Below are positions 19,668-34,370 of a DNA stretch of 64,000 bases, piece by piece; positions within the stretch are counted from its first letter, which is position 1; each line of letters begins with the position of its first letter. The notes beneath the pieces were generated by a model that made no database searches, had not been told where the DNA came from, and saw nothing but the letters and a program-made list of their open reading frames with translations. The stretch is from Blastocystis sp. Blastoise (lineage: Eukaryota > Sar > Bigyra > Opalinata > Blastocystidae). A program made the position numbers and the translations under genes. Location: NCBI GenBank assembly GCA_039096225.1, contig JBBPEB010000023.1:372501-436500 (forward strand). Direction: 5' to 3'.

Positions 19668-20256
19668 TTAAATAAGTATAGCACTTAAGAATCCAAAGAG
19701 TAATCCATCAAAGAAGAAGAAAAGGAAAATAATTAAAAACACTCCACCACAAGAGCTTGGATTCATATCACAACATTTTGCTACTATTGTATATGAAAGA
19801 TAATAGCATCCAACCATTAGAAGAATACCTATGATCACTCCAATGATATACGCAAACGTATCTAAATGTTGATTAAAAACAAATAATATAGTTATATATA
19901 CCTCCTGATCCACTAAAGACTTGACTTGGTTTATCTAAAGTCATGAATAGTATATAGATAAGTGTTAAAAGTTACCAAAAGGAACAATTTCAGAATTGTT
20001 TACAGGTTGAGAATTAGCTATCAATTGAGAAGATTCTAAGTGGATAGCAACAAGAAAAGCATCTACATACCTTTTCCTAGTTTTTCAGTATCTATACGTA
20101 TCATTTATAAGTTGAATATGTATAATAAAAAATACCTGAGAAATCAACCACATCTGATGAGGCTCTTACTAGGTTCATTATCATAATAGCATTTATATAT
20201 ATACAACTAGCACTCACAATAGCAATAAAAAAGAAAATAGCAATAAAAGACTTCAT
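19668..20256 (-). CDS. small secretory-pathway membrane protein
   Basis: Five exons, 20136-20256, 20071-20091, 19976-20035, 19902-19934 and 19668-19861, join to 142 residues; all four introns are phase 1. The start at 20256 opens a signal peptide (MKSFIAIFFFIAIVSA). A short polar segment follows (about 28-83), then two hydrophobic segments: TFAYIIGVIIGILLMVGCYY and, after KCCDMNPSSCGG, VFLIIFLFFFFDGLLFGFL. The cysteine cluster between them would face one side of the membrane. I do not recognise the family. A start 54 bases upstream (ATG at 20310) is in frame, but the signal peptide favours the inner ATG. It lies next to two SARAF-like membrane genes but shows no clear similarity to them. Confidence 0.75.
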
Positions 20257-21306
20257 AATAAATAATTTATGTACATGAATTGATACACACTTTAAAAAAC
20301 TAAAAAACACACATTCTTATTTTTTTCAAAAACTGTAGCATTTTGAAAAAACTATGATATGTCTTTAATCTCATTCGCTTAAATAAAACCATCGAGTATA
20401 TTCAGAAAACTTAAAAAGAAAACTTAAAAAGAAAACTTAAAAAGTGACATGAAGTTGCTTTGAAATTATTAAAGTTTTTTAACTCCATTCTTTAGTAATT
20501 TGAGGACTAAATAGGAAATTAGATTTGACAATAATTTTGAAAACAGACATTGAACGTGTTAAACAGTATTAAAATAGCAATCATCCTTTTTGTTTTGTGA
20601 ATATGAAATCACTATAATGCATTCTTGACCTTTTAGCATACGTGATTTGATATCTATACTTTTTTAGTTAATATATTAGTTTAAAACGACAAATCATCAT
20701 ATAAAGTATGTAATTTATCGAAATGATTAATAATTAATGTCTTGTATCTATTGAAAACAAGCACTCAAGTCTTTGTTAATTTCATAGGTAACTTATAAAT
20801 ACGATTATTATGAAAGAATTGACATAATTTTGTAAAAAACTAAAATCATAGTTATTTCTTTCTAGAATGTAATCATACATCATTCAGAGCATTCGTAAAA
20901 TCTTAAAAGGAAATTAACTAATCCACACAAAGAGATGATAAGTATTCTTCCTTATAATGTGAATTGTATTATTTTACAGAATAGAATCGTTTTCGAATGA
21001 CTTACTATCAAATCTGGCATCGGTTTATTCCAATAAAATCATCAAATAACAGGATCTTATACTCATAATTAATGAAAAGCAAAATTGTGATCATTCTTTA
21101 AATAATTTTGTATCCATTATCAACTAGATATCACTGTATCTTATAAAACTTTGATATGATAAAGCTGTTTCAAATTAAAACAGCAAAATGAGAGCATTAT
21201 TAATATTTTTGAAAGAGTTGATGACTTCTCTTTAAGACATTTTCAGTCTATGTACTGATTGCTAAAGAAATAAGTAAATTTTAAATTTTTAAACATAGTG
21301 GAATCA
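20257..21306. other. divergent intergenic region
   Basis: About 1.05 kb of mixed-complexity sequence between the minus-strand small membrane gene and the plus-strand SARAF-like gene. There is a triple AGAAAACTTAAAA repeat at 20405-20444. No RNA or protein gene is seen. Confidence 0.5.
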
Positions 21307-22494
21307 ATGCAACCAGCTTACTTTTTATTATTAACGATATTCTTTGTGTTATGTTCATCATATGAACCATATTTTTCTGGTGAAGATAACACAGGACCAT
21401 GGGATAGTTATGTTTCACTAAGAGATCTTCAAAGACTATACTTTTCTAAAGAAAAGTATACGAAAAGTATCAGTGGCAAGAGACAACATCGTATTATTTG
21501 TGATGATACGCCTACTAATTGTGCTATTCCTTTGACTTATATCAAATGTACAAAGAAAAGAAATACATTGGACTGGAAGTGTTTTTCTGATATTGAAGAT
21601 ACTTATGATGTTGTCATGAATGAAATCAAATGTGAAAACTTAGAAAAAGGTATGTATTTATAGAATCTAAAATAATAATTATCATAATTGTAATTTGTAA
21701 TCTATATATATATAGATGATGATATTATATTACGTGATTCTTGTTCTGTTCATTATCATATTGAACTTCATTATAAACGATATAATAATCGTCTTTTCCG
21801 CTTATTCAGTTATTTTGATCATCATCTTCTTAAAGGAAAATTCGATGTTCTGTCTCTTTATGTATGTATATAGTGTTTTTTTATTATTCTATTTATTCTA
21901 TTTATTCTATTTATTTTATTTATTTTATTTATTCTATTTATTCTATTTATTTTATTTATTCTATTTATTTTATTTATTCTATTTATTCTATTTATTCTAT
22001 TTATTCTATTTATTCTATTTATTCTATTTATTCTATTTATTCTATTTATTCTATTTATTGTTTTATCCCTATTTATTAAATTTATTGTAATTATTAAATT
22101 TATTCTATTTATTCTATTTATTCTATTTATTCTGTTTATTGTTTTATTTTATTTATTCTATTTATTCTATTTATTCTATTTATTCTATTTATTCTATTTA
22201 TTCTATTTATTCTATTTATTCTATTTATTCTATTATAATAATATCTTTTTAAATCCTATTTATTATATATATAGTTTTTAGCCTGTTGTTTATTTGTAGC
22301 TCTTGTTGGAGTTGAAAAAACATTTTATCTTATGTATATATATTCCCAATTATTTATATAACTATATGAATTTTCTATAAATTAAATACTATAATGAATA
22401 TAGTATCAGTTTTGTCAAAGTCATTTCAATGCCATTTATCGTTGCTTATCAATTTTTACAACAGTTTGTTAAAAACGATATCCATCGAGATTAA
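21307..22494 (+). CDS. SARAF-like membrane protein, divergent copy
   Basis: Exons 21307-21649, 21716-21861, 22275-22333 and 22404-22494 give 212 residues. The start ATG at 21307 opens a signal peptide (MQPAYFLLLTIFFVLCSS); a GTG nine bases upstream is not used. The luminal part follows the SARAF (store-operated calcium entry regulatory factor) pattern seen in the next gene: VSLRDLQRLYFS, then ICDD, IKCTKK, DWKCFSD, EIKCEN, and a DSCSVHYH that matches the GSCSLNY of SARAF proteins. A membrane segment FLACCLFVALVGV follows. Relative to the neighbour it lacks the Gly-rich turns around the first cysteines. The last exon is an inference from splice signals and an open frame; without it the protein would end at TAA 22359-22361. 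Intron 2 is a large minisatellite. Confidence 0.68.
21885..22238. repeat. 9-base minisatellite (CTATTTATT)n in an intron
   Basis: The unit CTATTTATT, with TTATTTATT variants, is repeated over roughly 350 bases with a short interruption near 22060-22100. It fills intron 2 of the divergent SARAF-like gene. Being a multiple of three, it creates false open frames (YLF repeats). Confidence 0.9.
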
Positions 22495-22995
22495 GAAGGT
22501 AATTACTTCTTTTTCATTAACAACGTATATTTCTATGATGTGATCTGTTTAAGTCCTTTATTATTCTCTCTTATTGACGTCCATAAATGTTATTCTACTA
22601 TATTGTGACTGTTGTATGTTAATTGTTCTTATTATCCAACTATCGTTGAGTTTATATTATTTTCAAGTCTCTTTATAACCTGACGCTGAAATATTTGCTT
22701 TCAAGCAATAGATATTCATTAGGAAAACTTCAAGATAAGAAAAAACACATTAATGAAATAATTCTTTCTTGATATAGTGTCCCATGTCATATATTTGCTT
22801 GATCTATTTTGGAGTATTCGTTTTTTCTAGTACATTCGAAAATTATGGATAAGAAATAAAAACTCACACAAAATACTACAAAATAAATAAATAACGATTC
22901 TCTGTATTTAAAAGAGATTTTCTGGAAAAAAATCATGAATAAAAACCATTAAAAGCATTTATGACGAAATTATTTTTTTATTCTTCTTATTAGTC
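22495..22995. other. intergenic region between the two SARAF-like genes
   Basis: 501 bases of mixed composition with no supported gene. It must hold the 3' end of the first SARAF-like gene and the promoter of the second. Confidence 0.5.
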
Positions 22996-24227
<1,232 letters not shown>

Positions 24228-25480
24228 GTAATACAAGATACACAAACTATGTATCTTTATTATTAATAATATTATCACCTATATATATATACATATATAT
24301 AGTCCATTATTTTGTCGATATTATATATATAACTAAACATTTTTTTTTTCAATATATATTTTAATTAATTTTTATTCACTATTTCATTTATCATTTTATT
24401 CCATTTTCCTCATATTATTTATTACTTCTCTATTCTTCTAAACAATATTATATATATATATTATTATCGTTCAATTGATTCATTTATTTTTTTAACTCTT
24501 TTTTAAATATATATATTGTGTAATTATGATCATTATTTTTTATTTTGTTTTATATACATTATAATCATTCTTTTTTTACAATGACTCTTTTATTTTTAGA
24601 ATTTCTCATATATATATACATCTATTAACACATTCTTTATTGTTATCAATGTTTTCAAAACTATTTTGTTGGAGCATTATTACTATTATTTAGTAGTCTC
24701 ATATATTCTATTGTTATTGTTATTTTTATTGTTATTTATCTTATTATTTTATAAAACATTACATTTTTTTTCTATTTATTTTTTTACTATTTCTATTGTT
24801 ATTGTTCTCTTCTCTTTTTTTTTGTGATTTTTTTCCCATTCTTTCACACATATATCCTTTGTTTTGTTAATATATATATGTATATATATATATTGCGTGG
24901 TTATTATAATAGATAAATAGTTATATATTTTATTCAACGATCTTAAAGTTGTCATTGTTTTGTATACATATATATATATTTATTTTCTGATTTCATTTAT
25001 CAACTATTTTTCCTCATTATGACTAATGAGTGTATATATTTCTTTTTTCTTCTTTTTATTCTTATTATTATCACATATTTTATAATACTCTTCTATACTA
25101 TTCCTGTATATTCTATACTTATTCTGATTTTACTTTTTCTGGATATATCGACATTATTCTTTTTTATTATTGAATTATTTAAAATATACATACATATATT
25201 TTTTCTTCTACTTTCATTGTAGTGCTTGTTTTTTTTAAAGTAGGCGATTTATAACTATATATAATTATATATATTCCTATTTATAACATGTTTGTATATA
25301 ATCTCTTTTAAATCAAATTGTTTTTTTTTAGTTTTAAAGAATAACTGACACTAGTGAATAACTTAAAACTTATTTTAATTAATATATTTATAATTAAATA
25401 ATAAAAACTAAAGATGAAAAAGAAAGAATGATTATTATATATAAAAGATAATACTATAATTTTTAAATAAAATTTATAGT
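24228..25480. other. convergent intergenic region, strongly T-rich on the plus strand
   Basis: About 1.25 kb. From 24340 to 25260 the plus strand is dominated by T runs (for example 24343-24352 and 25211-25220), which makes the sequence appear to encode hydrophobic peptides. No family or splice pattern supports a gene. It is the 3' flank of the SARAF-like gene and, at the right end, of DPM1. Confidence 0.6.
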
Positions 25481-26906
<1,426 letters not shown>

Positions 26907-27215
26907 ATTCTCAAACGATTGAAAAATGAATATCGAACAAACGAGAACTAAACAAAATGAATAAACACAAAAAACATGGAAGAAATAGAAGTTCTCAAAA
27001 AAATAGAAAGTGATGAATATCGTCATAAGATAATTACGGTAAAAACATGGCTCTTTATCCGTTAAGTGATGATGGTGAACCTATGATAATCATAGAAATC
27101 CAGAATGAGATATAAATAATTATATAAACAGAGAACTTTTATAATAATTACACTTAGTTTGTAATCATATATTATTTGTTCCTTCCTTTCTCATTGTTAT
27201 TGTTTTAGAGTAAAG
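26907..27215. promoter_or_regulatory. divergent promoter region of DPM1 and GCSH
   Basis: 309 bases separate the two ATGs. An AAAACG-type spacing and a pyrimidine-rich stretch (27180-27208) lie before the GCSH start. A 29-codon open frame at 26976-27065 is noted elsewhere and not called a gene. Confidence 0.45.
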
Positions 27216-27799
27216 ATGCTTTCTAGGTATGCTTCTCTATCGAATTAATATATAATTATAGATTTGTACGTGTTCCCAAGACTACTATTCGTTCTTTTGC
27301 TACTTATTTCTCCAAGGATCATGAATGGATTAGTTATGAACCTGGTAAACTTGCTGCTGTAGGTATCACTGATTTTGCTCAAAATAGTCTCGGTGATATC
27401 GTTTATGTTGAACTTCCCTCTGTCGGTAGTGCCTTTAAGCAAAACGACCGTTTTGCTATTGCTGAATCCGTCAAGGCTGCTTCTGATGTTTATATTCCTG
27501 CTTCTGGTACTGTTAAGGATATTAATGAAGCTTTAGTTGATACTCCTTCTCTTGTTAATGAATCTCCTGTTGCTAAGGGTTGGTTTGCTCATCTTGAAGT
27601 ATGTTTTTTTTATTATTTTATTTTTTTTTTTTTTTTTTTTTCAAGTAAACCTATTGATATAATCATCAATTTTCATTATATATATATATCATGTTCAAAA
27701 ATTTATTATTTATATATATAGCTTTCTAATCCTGAAGAACTCAAGGGTCTCATGAATGAAACTGATTACAAAGAATTCTGTAAGAAGGCTGAACATTAA
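27216..27799 (+). CDS. GCSH: glycine cleavage system H protein, mitochondrial
   Basis: Three exons, 27216-27226, 27262-27598 and 27722-27799, give 141 residues. H protein carries the methylamine group between the P, T and L proteins of the glycine cleavage complex on a lipoyl arm. Seen: a basic presequence (MLSRFVRVPKTTIRSFAT) for organelle import, then DHEWISYE, VGITDFAQNSLGDIVYVELP and the lipoyl-lysine site ESVKAASDVY with Lys75, then VNESPVAKGW. Codons are richer in C- and G-ending choices (CTC, GTC, AAG, TCC) than in the neighbours, which suggests high expression. The first exon is only 11 bases; it splits the fourth codon (AG|A). Confidence 0.96.
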
Positions 27800-27966
27800 A
27801 ACATTTATTATATACTGTTTCATTACATCGCATTTCACACACACTATTTCATTTATTTGCTTTGTTTATATCATTTTTAAAAGCAACTTTTTTTTTTTCT
27901 TTACAAAACGAGACTTTTTATTATTATTATATATATTTTTATTTGATATTTCAAATGATTATAGAT

Positions 27967-28568
27967 TTATGGTAATTCAGCCCAACCATTATCTTTATAT
28001 AATGTCCATAAAAGATCCTTTAATACTCTTAAATTATCTTGTGTTTTAACCCAATAATCTTTAAATTGTTCTTCCGAAAGGCCATCTCGAATCTTATCTA
28101 TAAATGTATCACGAGAAGGACATACTACTACAGCTACTTTAAATGCATTTCTAACTATAAAATTATGTCTATTTTCTAGTGTTAGATGATAGGAAGAACG
28201 AACTATTGATTGTAATGATAACTATATATTATTTTTATTTATATTGTTATGATATAAAGTATAGTTTTGATATGAATGTAGTTTTTATTATATTGAAAGA
28301 TATATTTATCATAATAAATATATTAATATGTATAATAATAAATATAATAATAATAATAATATATATAATAATAATAAATATATTAATATGTATAATAATA
28401 AATATAATAATAATAATATATAATATAATAAGTAGAACAACTATCTCATACACTAGGGTTTTCATAGACTTGTTTAATAATTTCATATATAAAATCTAAA
28501 AACCATGTTAATCTTAAAACACTTCTTGATGCACATTGAAATTCTTTTCCTTGTCCATTAATTCCATC

Positions 28569-28640
<72 letters not shown>

Positions 28641-28648
28641 TTAATAAT

Positions 28649-28694
<46 letters not shown>

Positions 28695-29151
28695 TTGATC
28701 CACTCATATTTTGACCTTTCGTTTCTTCAAGTTTCATGAGAGTCTATTGAATATTTAAAAAAACATTATATATAACTTTTAGAATAATATATATTCAAAA
28801 AAATACATAAAGAAGAAGATGAGGGTCCTCAGCAAGTTCTCCTAAATAAACATTGTTTATAATAGGCTTTAAATATATTTACCTGTTTGTATCAAATCAT
28901 TTCTTCTCTGTTTTATATGATTTAACTTTGTTGTGACATCTCCAGTAGCAAAACCAAAGGCTTTTCCAAGACAAAAAAAGAGTTTTGTCATATAATGATA
29001 AACAGGTAGCAATTTATCAATTTCAATATCTTTATCATTCTCTATAGCTGTCTTTGTAATTTCATAGAATTGAGGCAAATAAAACGGTTCTAAGAGTTGA
29101 ACTTAGTTTCCAAAGCAATTTCATATATATACTATCTTCTTCTAATTCCAT
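27967..29151 (-). CDS. glycolipid transfer protein (GLTP) family protein
   Basis: Six exons, 29133-29151, 28883-29089, 28807-28841, 28695-28743, 28452-28567 and 27967-28221, give 226 residues, close to the 209 of human GLTP. The all-helical GLTP fold binds a lipid with a sugar or phosphate headgroup and moves it between membranes. Visible marks: LPQFYEI, FGFATGDV with Asp57 as the headgroup aspartate, RLTWFLDFIYEII with Trp125 for stacking on the headgroup, and HNFIVRNAFKVAV with the conserved His161. Where GLTP has Asn four residues after the aspartate this protein has Lys61, so headgroup choice (glycolipid versus ceramide phosphate) cannot be stated. The first exon encodes only MELEED. Convergent with GCSH, 167 bases apart. 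Confidence 0.85.
28310..28435. repeat. tandem duplication in a GLTP intron
   Basis: The segment ATAATAAATATATTAATATG followed by TATAATAATAAATATAATAA occurs twice, starting near 28312 and 28372, within the intron 28222-28451. Confidence 0.75.
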
Positions 29152-30326
29152 TTATGTATTTAAAAAAAACAAATTGTAATCTTCCTGATAAATATACTTT
29201 TTATATAGTGTTTTTTTTTGTCAATCCAAATGAATAAATAAATCACTTATCCTTTATATAGATCCTCTGTATGCAAACAAAACAAGAACTTTCTTCATTT
29301 TAAACTGGATTCAATTTCTCTACGATTATTTTGTTTTTTAGTGCAAATCATGCATCATATTCTTGAATCATCGACTCTTTATGGGATTATTAAAAGGATT
29401 TGCTGTTTCTCCTGTTTAATAAAAACACAAATAAAAATGAACTTCCGATTCATTTTTGAAATGGCATTTCATTTCTGTATCATCCATACACATACATGCA
29501 CATTGTTTTTTCTATTTAATGTTATTTATTTGACATTTGTTGTTATTTAATTTAAATTTATTAATAATCTGTTGTTTTTGTTATGATATATTATGTAAAT
29601 TCTATAATAGATATTTGGAAAAGATTTAAAAGATTTTTTTTATGCAAAAAGAATTCTTTAATAGTATAGATTTGAAAGAGTTTTGCATAAAAAGTCATAA
29701 TCTCTCATAAATAACCTTTTAAAATGAGGTAATAGTAAGTTATAGAAAACTGATTTCACTCAATTAACATAGAACACCATTATTTTTTTAGAAAAAAAAT
29801 GCTAGTAGTCATTATTTTTTTATTTTGGAGATAATTGTTTCAAAACTATCATCAAAAAGAGATTAAGAAATGAAAAAAAAGCAATCACCACTTAAATAAT
29901 CTTGATTTCATACTGGATTTTATTCCATATGCTCATTAAAATATGAAGAGACACGAAGAAAACGTGTTAATAGTATGTAAAAAAGTAATAAACTTGAAAA
30001 AGTGATTCATAAAATATTATATACATTTTACATACACTTAAAATATAATTTAGATATGAAATATACTATTTTTGATAAGAAGATCACATTTCAAAAAGCC
30101 ATCAACGATGCAATTAGTATATATTTTATCATAAAATCAATTGTAAGAAGTTACTGATGACTTAACATCATCAAAAATGATTTTGCTATGATTATACAGA
30201 TAATCAATAATTCTAATAGATCAAAAAAGAAAATGAAATCAATTTACATTGAAGTTTTCACATTCTTTTTGTTTATTTCTAGAAACAAGTGTTTTATCAA
30301 TTTTAACATTTCATTTCTATTGAAAT
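29152..30326. other. divergent intergenic region
   Basis: About 1.17 kb between the GLTP-like gene (minus) and the Coa1-like gene (plus). Complexity is higher than in introns, with no long coding frame, tRNA or recognisable RNA. Promoters of both genes must lie here. Confidence 0.5.
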
Positions 30327-32676
30327 ATGTTTGCACAACTTGGTAGACCTCTGACTAGTCATCCTATTGTGAAATCTTTGATTTGTAAGAGTCAATTGTT
30401 TCCTCAAACTGGACTTCGTGCCTTTAAAACATGCCAAAAATCTTTAAATTATGCTAGAGTCGAATTTAATCGATCTTTTACTTTATTGCCACGAGTTAGT
30501 CGTTTCTCTACGAAATTATCTATTGCTCAAATGAGATCAATTGTATCAAAAGCAGAGTCTGCTCCTCCGATACCTATGAGAACTTATGTATTGTTTTCTC
30601 TCTCCTTAGCTGGTGTCATCGGTGCATACATGGCTGTTTCATGGCTTCTCACTGTATATATATCTATTAAAATTTATATAGAAAGCATAACAAGTTCTAT
30701 AATTCTTCGTTAACTCTAGTCTACTAATGCATATTCAGATGCATATGAATTATTAAGAGTATGTCCTAAAGTATATGAATATACTGGATTTCCTTTTCAT
30801 CGTCAAGGTCGTGTTAAAGGGAAAAGTCGAAATGGTGAGATATTAATTCAAATGAAACTTCAAGGAGACAAAGGAATGGTTAAAGCTATTGTTTATGGTA
30901 TATATATATATATTTATATGTAATTATTTTATGAGGATTAGAAATGTATTCTCTTTTTATTAATATAAATGCTATTTTTGTTAATTATTATGTTATTGTT
31001 TTATTAGTATTCAATATTTTATATAAATAAAAGTATATTCTAAAAAAATGAATATATATATATATATAGGTAAGGAAATAGATAAGAATAAATATGAATT
31101 AGTAGATATTACTATTGAACCTATTAGTGGTAGTAAATATATAGAAGAGAAAGCTAAAGAACAAGAGATAAAAGATAAACAGTCTCTTGTAGTTAGTAAT
31201 ACTGCTATTAATAATAATGATAAAGTAGAAACAACTCAAAAAGATATAAATAGCAATAAAGTTTCGAGTAATAATATAAAGAATAATAAATTAAATAAGA
31301 AAGAAAAGAATGATATTGATTTATCCTTCACTGTTATGCACGATAAAGTTGTTTATGAACCGTTATTTGAAAATGTATATAAATATATATATATAATGAT
31401 ATTATATACTCAATATATTTTTTTATTTTATAAATATCAATAGTAGTATTGTAATATTTTATTATTATTATTAGTTTAAATGTTTCTATATATCTTATAT
31501 TTTATATACTATTTATATATTATATATTATTTATTATTCCTTTATATATATATATAGCTTCCAAATGTAACATATTCTCCAGCTATACAAGAACATATGA
31601 AAACATGTCCTCCTCCTTCTCTTTCTACATATAAAAAACAAAAAGAAGAAGAAGAAAAAAAAAAGAAACAAAAAGAAGAAGAAGAAAAGAATTCGACTAC
31701 TGCAGTTTCTACTGGAAATAGTGTTTCTGGAAATGGAGAAACCGTGGAACATGAAGTGAAAACTTCTTCTAATCCGTTAATAAACTTTTGGATGAATAGG
31801 CCTTGGTATTATAAAATAGGTTTCGCTGTATATATATATATAAATTAGTGCATGTTTTTTTATATTTAGATATATATTATTTATTATAGTATTTTTTATT
31901 ATATATATGTTTTTATTATTAAATTTTAATATAATATTTTTGTTTACTACGTATATAAATTTTTTTTAAGTATATTTGTCATTTTATATATATATTTAAT
32001 GAAGTTCTTGTACCATTTTTTTCTATAAATGATAATATAAATGATACTATAAATGATAAAATAAATAATACTATAAATGATAAAATAAAGATAAAATAAA
32101 TGATAAAATAAATAATACTATAAATAATATATATATATAGATAGGTTTAGGTTTATTAGGTGGTTTAATATTAGGTTTTGGTTTAACGAGTATGAAAGTG
32201 AAACCAACTCACAATAGTGCATTCCAAGCAGCTTTTAAACTCTTAAAAGAAGATTCGAAAGCACAAGAATTATTAGGAAAAAAAGTATATAATATATATA
32301 TATATTCCTTTTTTTTAAATATTATATATGCTATATATTTCGTTATATAATTATAATATTATTGATAATCTCTATAAATACATAGATGAAAGCAGTAGGA
32401 ACAATAAAAGGAAAAGCTGAAGAAAACTGGGCCAATTTCTCTATTAAAATAAAAGGAAATAAAAGTATATATTTATTTATATAAGTATTAACTAACTATA
32501 TATAAAATAGATGAAGCATTTGCTAATGTTCAAGGTGTTTGTGAAAATAATAACTGGAAGTATCTATATATATATATATATATATAATTAGTATTATTGT
32601 AATTAATTGATTTATTTATAGATTCTCTGTGATTTCTTTAGATACGAAAGAAGGTAAAGTATATATCAAAAAGTGA
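30327..32676 (+). CDS. mitochondrial inner-membrane protein with two Coa1-like domains
   Basis: Eight exons, 30327-30653, 30720-30897, 31070-31374, 31558-31827, 32141-32284, 32386-32464, 32511-32559 and 32622-32676, give 468 residues. The N-terminus is Arg/Ser-rich and acid-poor, as in a mitochondrial presequence (about 1-75). A membrane helix follows (YVLFSLSLAGVIGAYMAVSW), then a Coa1-type domain: AYELLRVCPKVYEYTGFPF, GRVKG, ILIQMKLQGDKGMVKAIV. A long Lys/Glu/Asn-rich linker (about 190-330) leads to a second helix (IGLGLLGGLILGFGLTSM) and a second domain of the same pattern (AFKLLKEDSKAQELLGKKMKAVG, GNKNEAFANVQGV). Coa1 helps assemble cytochrome c oxidase; Tim21 has a related fold and cannot be excluded. 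The stop is TGA followed at once by TAG. Confidence 0.75.
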
Positions 32677-32884
32677 TAGAAAAGAATAATCAAACAAAAC
32701 ATATGATTAAATAACTGTTATATCATCGATTTAACGTGTTTTTTTTTATACTTCAAAATACAAAAAATATATAAATAAATATATTTAACAAATAATACAC
32801 AAACAAAAAAAAAGAACAAATAACTAAGAAATAGTTTTAATACAACAATAATTCTTTTAATAATTTTTATTTACTATATATAAT

Positions 32885-33003
32885 CTATCGCATCATAATA
32901 GGATTATAATTCTGTTGCATACGCTATATACAAAGAAATATAAATATAAATGAAATAGTCACAAAAAGAGTTACAAAAAAATAATTATAAAAAAAAAAAA
33001 AAA

Positions 33004-33054
<51 letters not shown>

Positions 33055-33712
33055 TACTCCTTGAGGCATTTGTTGTTGTTGATAAGCCATTGGTTGAACG
33101 GTATTTGGTTGTGACATCATTCGCTGACCATAAGCAGAAGCATACATCATATCCTGTGTCTATAGTATAATAATATAATAAGTATAATAATATAATAAAC
33201 ATAATAATAATAATACATATAATAATAATATAATAAACATAATAATAATAATAAACATAATAATAATATAATACACATAATAATAATATAATACACATAA
33301 TAATAATATAATAAACATAATAAACATAATAATATAATAAACATAATAATATACATAATAGCATAATAAACATAATAATACACATAATAATAAATATAAT
33401 AAACATAATATATACAGGCATAGATTGTGGGATATGTGGTTGACTCATGGACATATTGGGATTCATCTGCTGATTATTTGTTTGCATACCCATAGGTTGA
33501 GGGGGATTGATACGCGTATCCATCATCGGATTCCCCTGTAATTGCATCTGAGAATTCGAAGCATTATTCTAGAAGAATAAGAAGGATAGGGTATATAGCA
33601 TAGTTATAGAATAATAAGTATAGTTATAATATCAATAATATAGAATAGTTATATAATCATAGTAATCAAGTTAATAATAAATAAATAAATATAATAAATA
33701 ATATATAAATAA

Positions 33713-33743
<31 letters not shown>

Positions 33744-34370
33744 ATATAATAAATAAATATAATAAATAATAAATAAATAATAAATAATAAATAAATAAAT
33801 AAAAAAATATACTTGATATAACATAAACATAGCTTCATAAGGTATAACTTTATTAACATCTTCTTTTCTACTAGCTTTTGTATCTTCACGAGGAACAATA
33901 TCAATTAAGAAATCGAATGTATCTGATTTAGAAACAGCAGAAGATATATCCATTTTTTGTAAAGTTCTTCTTTTACCTTCTTCAGTATGAACCCAAGCGC
34001 GAATGGTAAGTTCTCTCATGAAAATTTCACAAGCTTTAGCAAGAAGAATTGGAGCTTCAGAACCAATCATACAAGAACGAACAGATTCATCTGTTTTCAT
34101 GATTTTCTTAATTCTAGCCATAGGCAGTTGAACACAATGCTTGTTAATTGTATTTGCATCAGCTTGATTGATCTCCTTTTGTGTCTGACTCCAAAAAAGA
34201 GCTAATTGTTGTTGTTGAGGAGTCATATGATGAGAATATCCAACAGAATAATTTTGTGGTATGTTATTATATCCATATTGAGAACCTCCTTGTATTATAT
34301 TAGGTACGTTGCTATACATAGCTTGTTGAGAAGGGACTGATTGCATCAAGTCACGTTTTGCCTGAGACAT
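32885..34370 (-). CDS. NFYC: CCAAT-binding factor subunit NF-YC / Hap5
   Basis: Four exons, 33813-34370, 33416-33568, 33058-33159 and 32885-32923, give 283 residues. NF-YC pairs with NF-YB through a histone fold; NF-YA then binds and the trimer recognises CCAAT boxes. The histone fold spans about residues 59-163: FWSQTQKEINQ, QLPMARIKKIMKTDESV, GSEAPILLAKACEIFMREL, HTEEGKRRTLQKMDISSAV and DTFDFLIDIVPRE. Both flanks are Gln/Met/Asn/Pro-rich, as in activator tails. The three introns are made almost entirely of ATA, ATAAT and AAAT repeats. The stop is TAG. Convergent with the Coa1-like gene (208 bases between the stops). Confidence 0.95.

Noticed and set aside
25019-25222. Plus-strand open frame with a hydrophobic product
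   Set aside because: It lies in a T-rich 3' flank, has no splice context or family match, and T runs alone produce Phe/Leu/Ile.
26976-27065. Short plus-strand open frame starting MEEIEVLKKIESDEYRHK between DPM1 and GCSH
   Set aside because: 29 codons inside a 309-base divergent promoter; composition is plausible, but there is no family match or second exon that can be shown. It could be an upstream ORF or part of a leader.
31534-31752. Minus-strand Phe/Leu-rich open frame
   Set aside because: It is the antisense of the Lys/Glu linker of the Coa1-like protein, whose sense frame is supported by splice phases.
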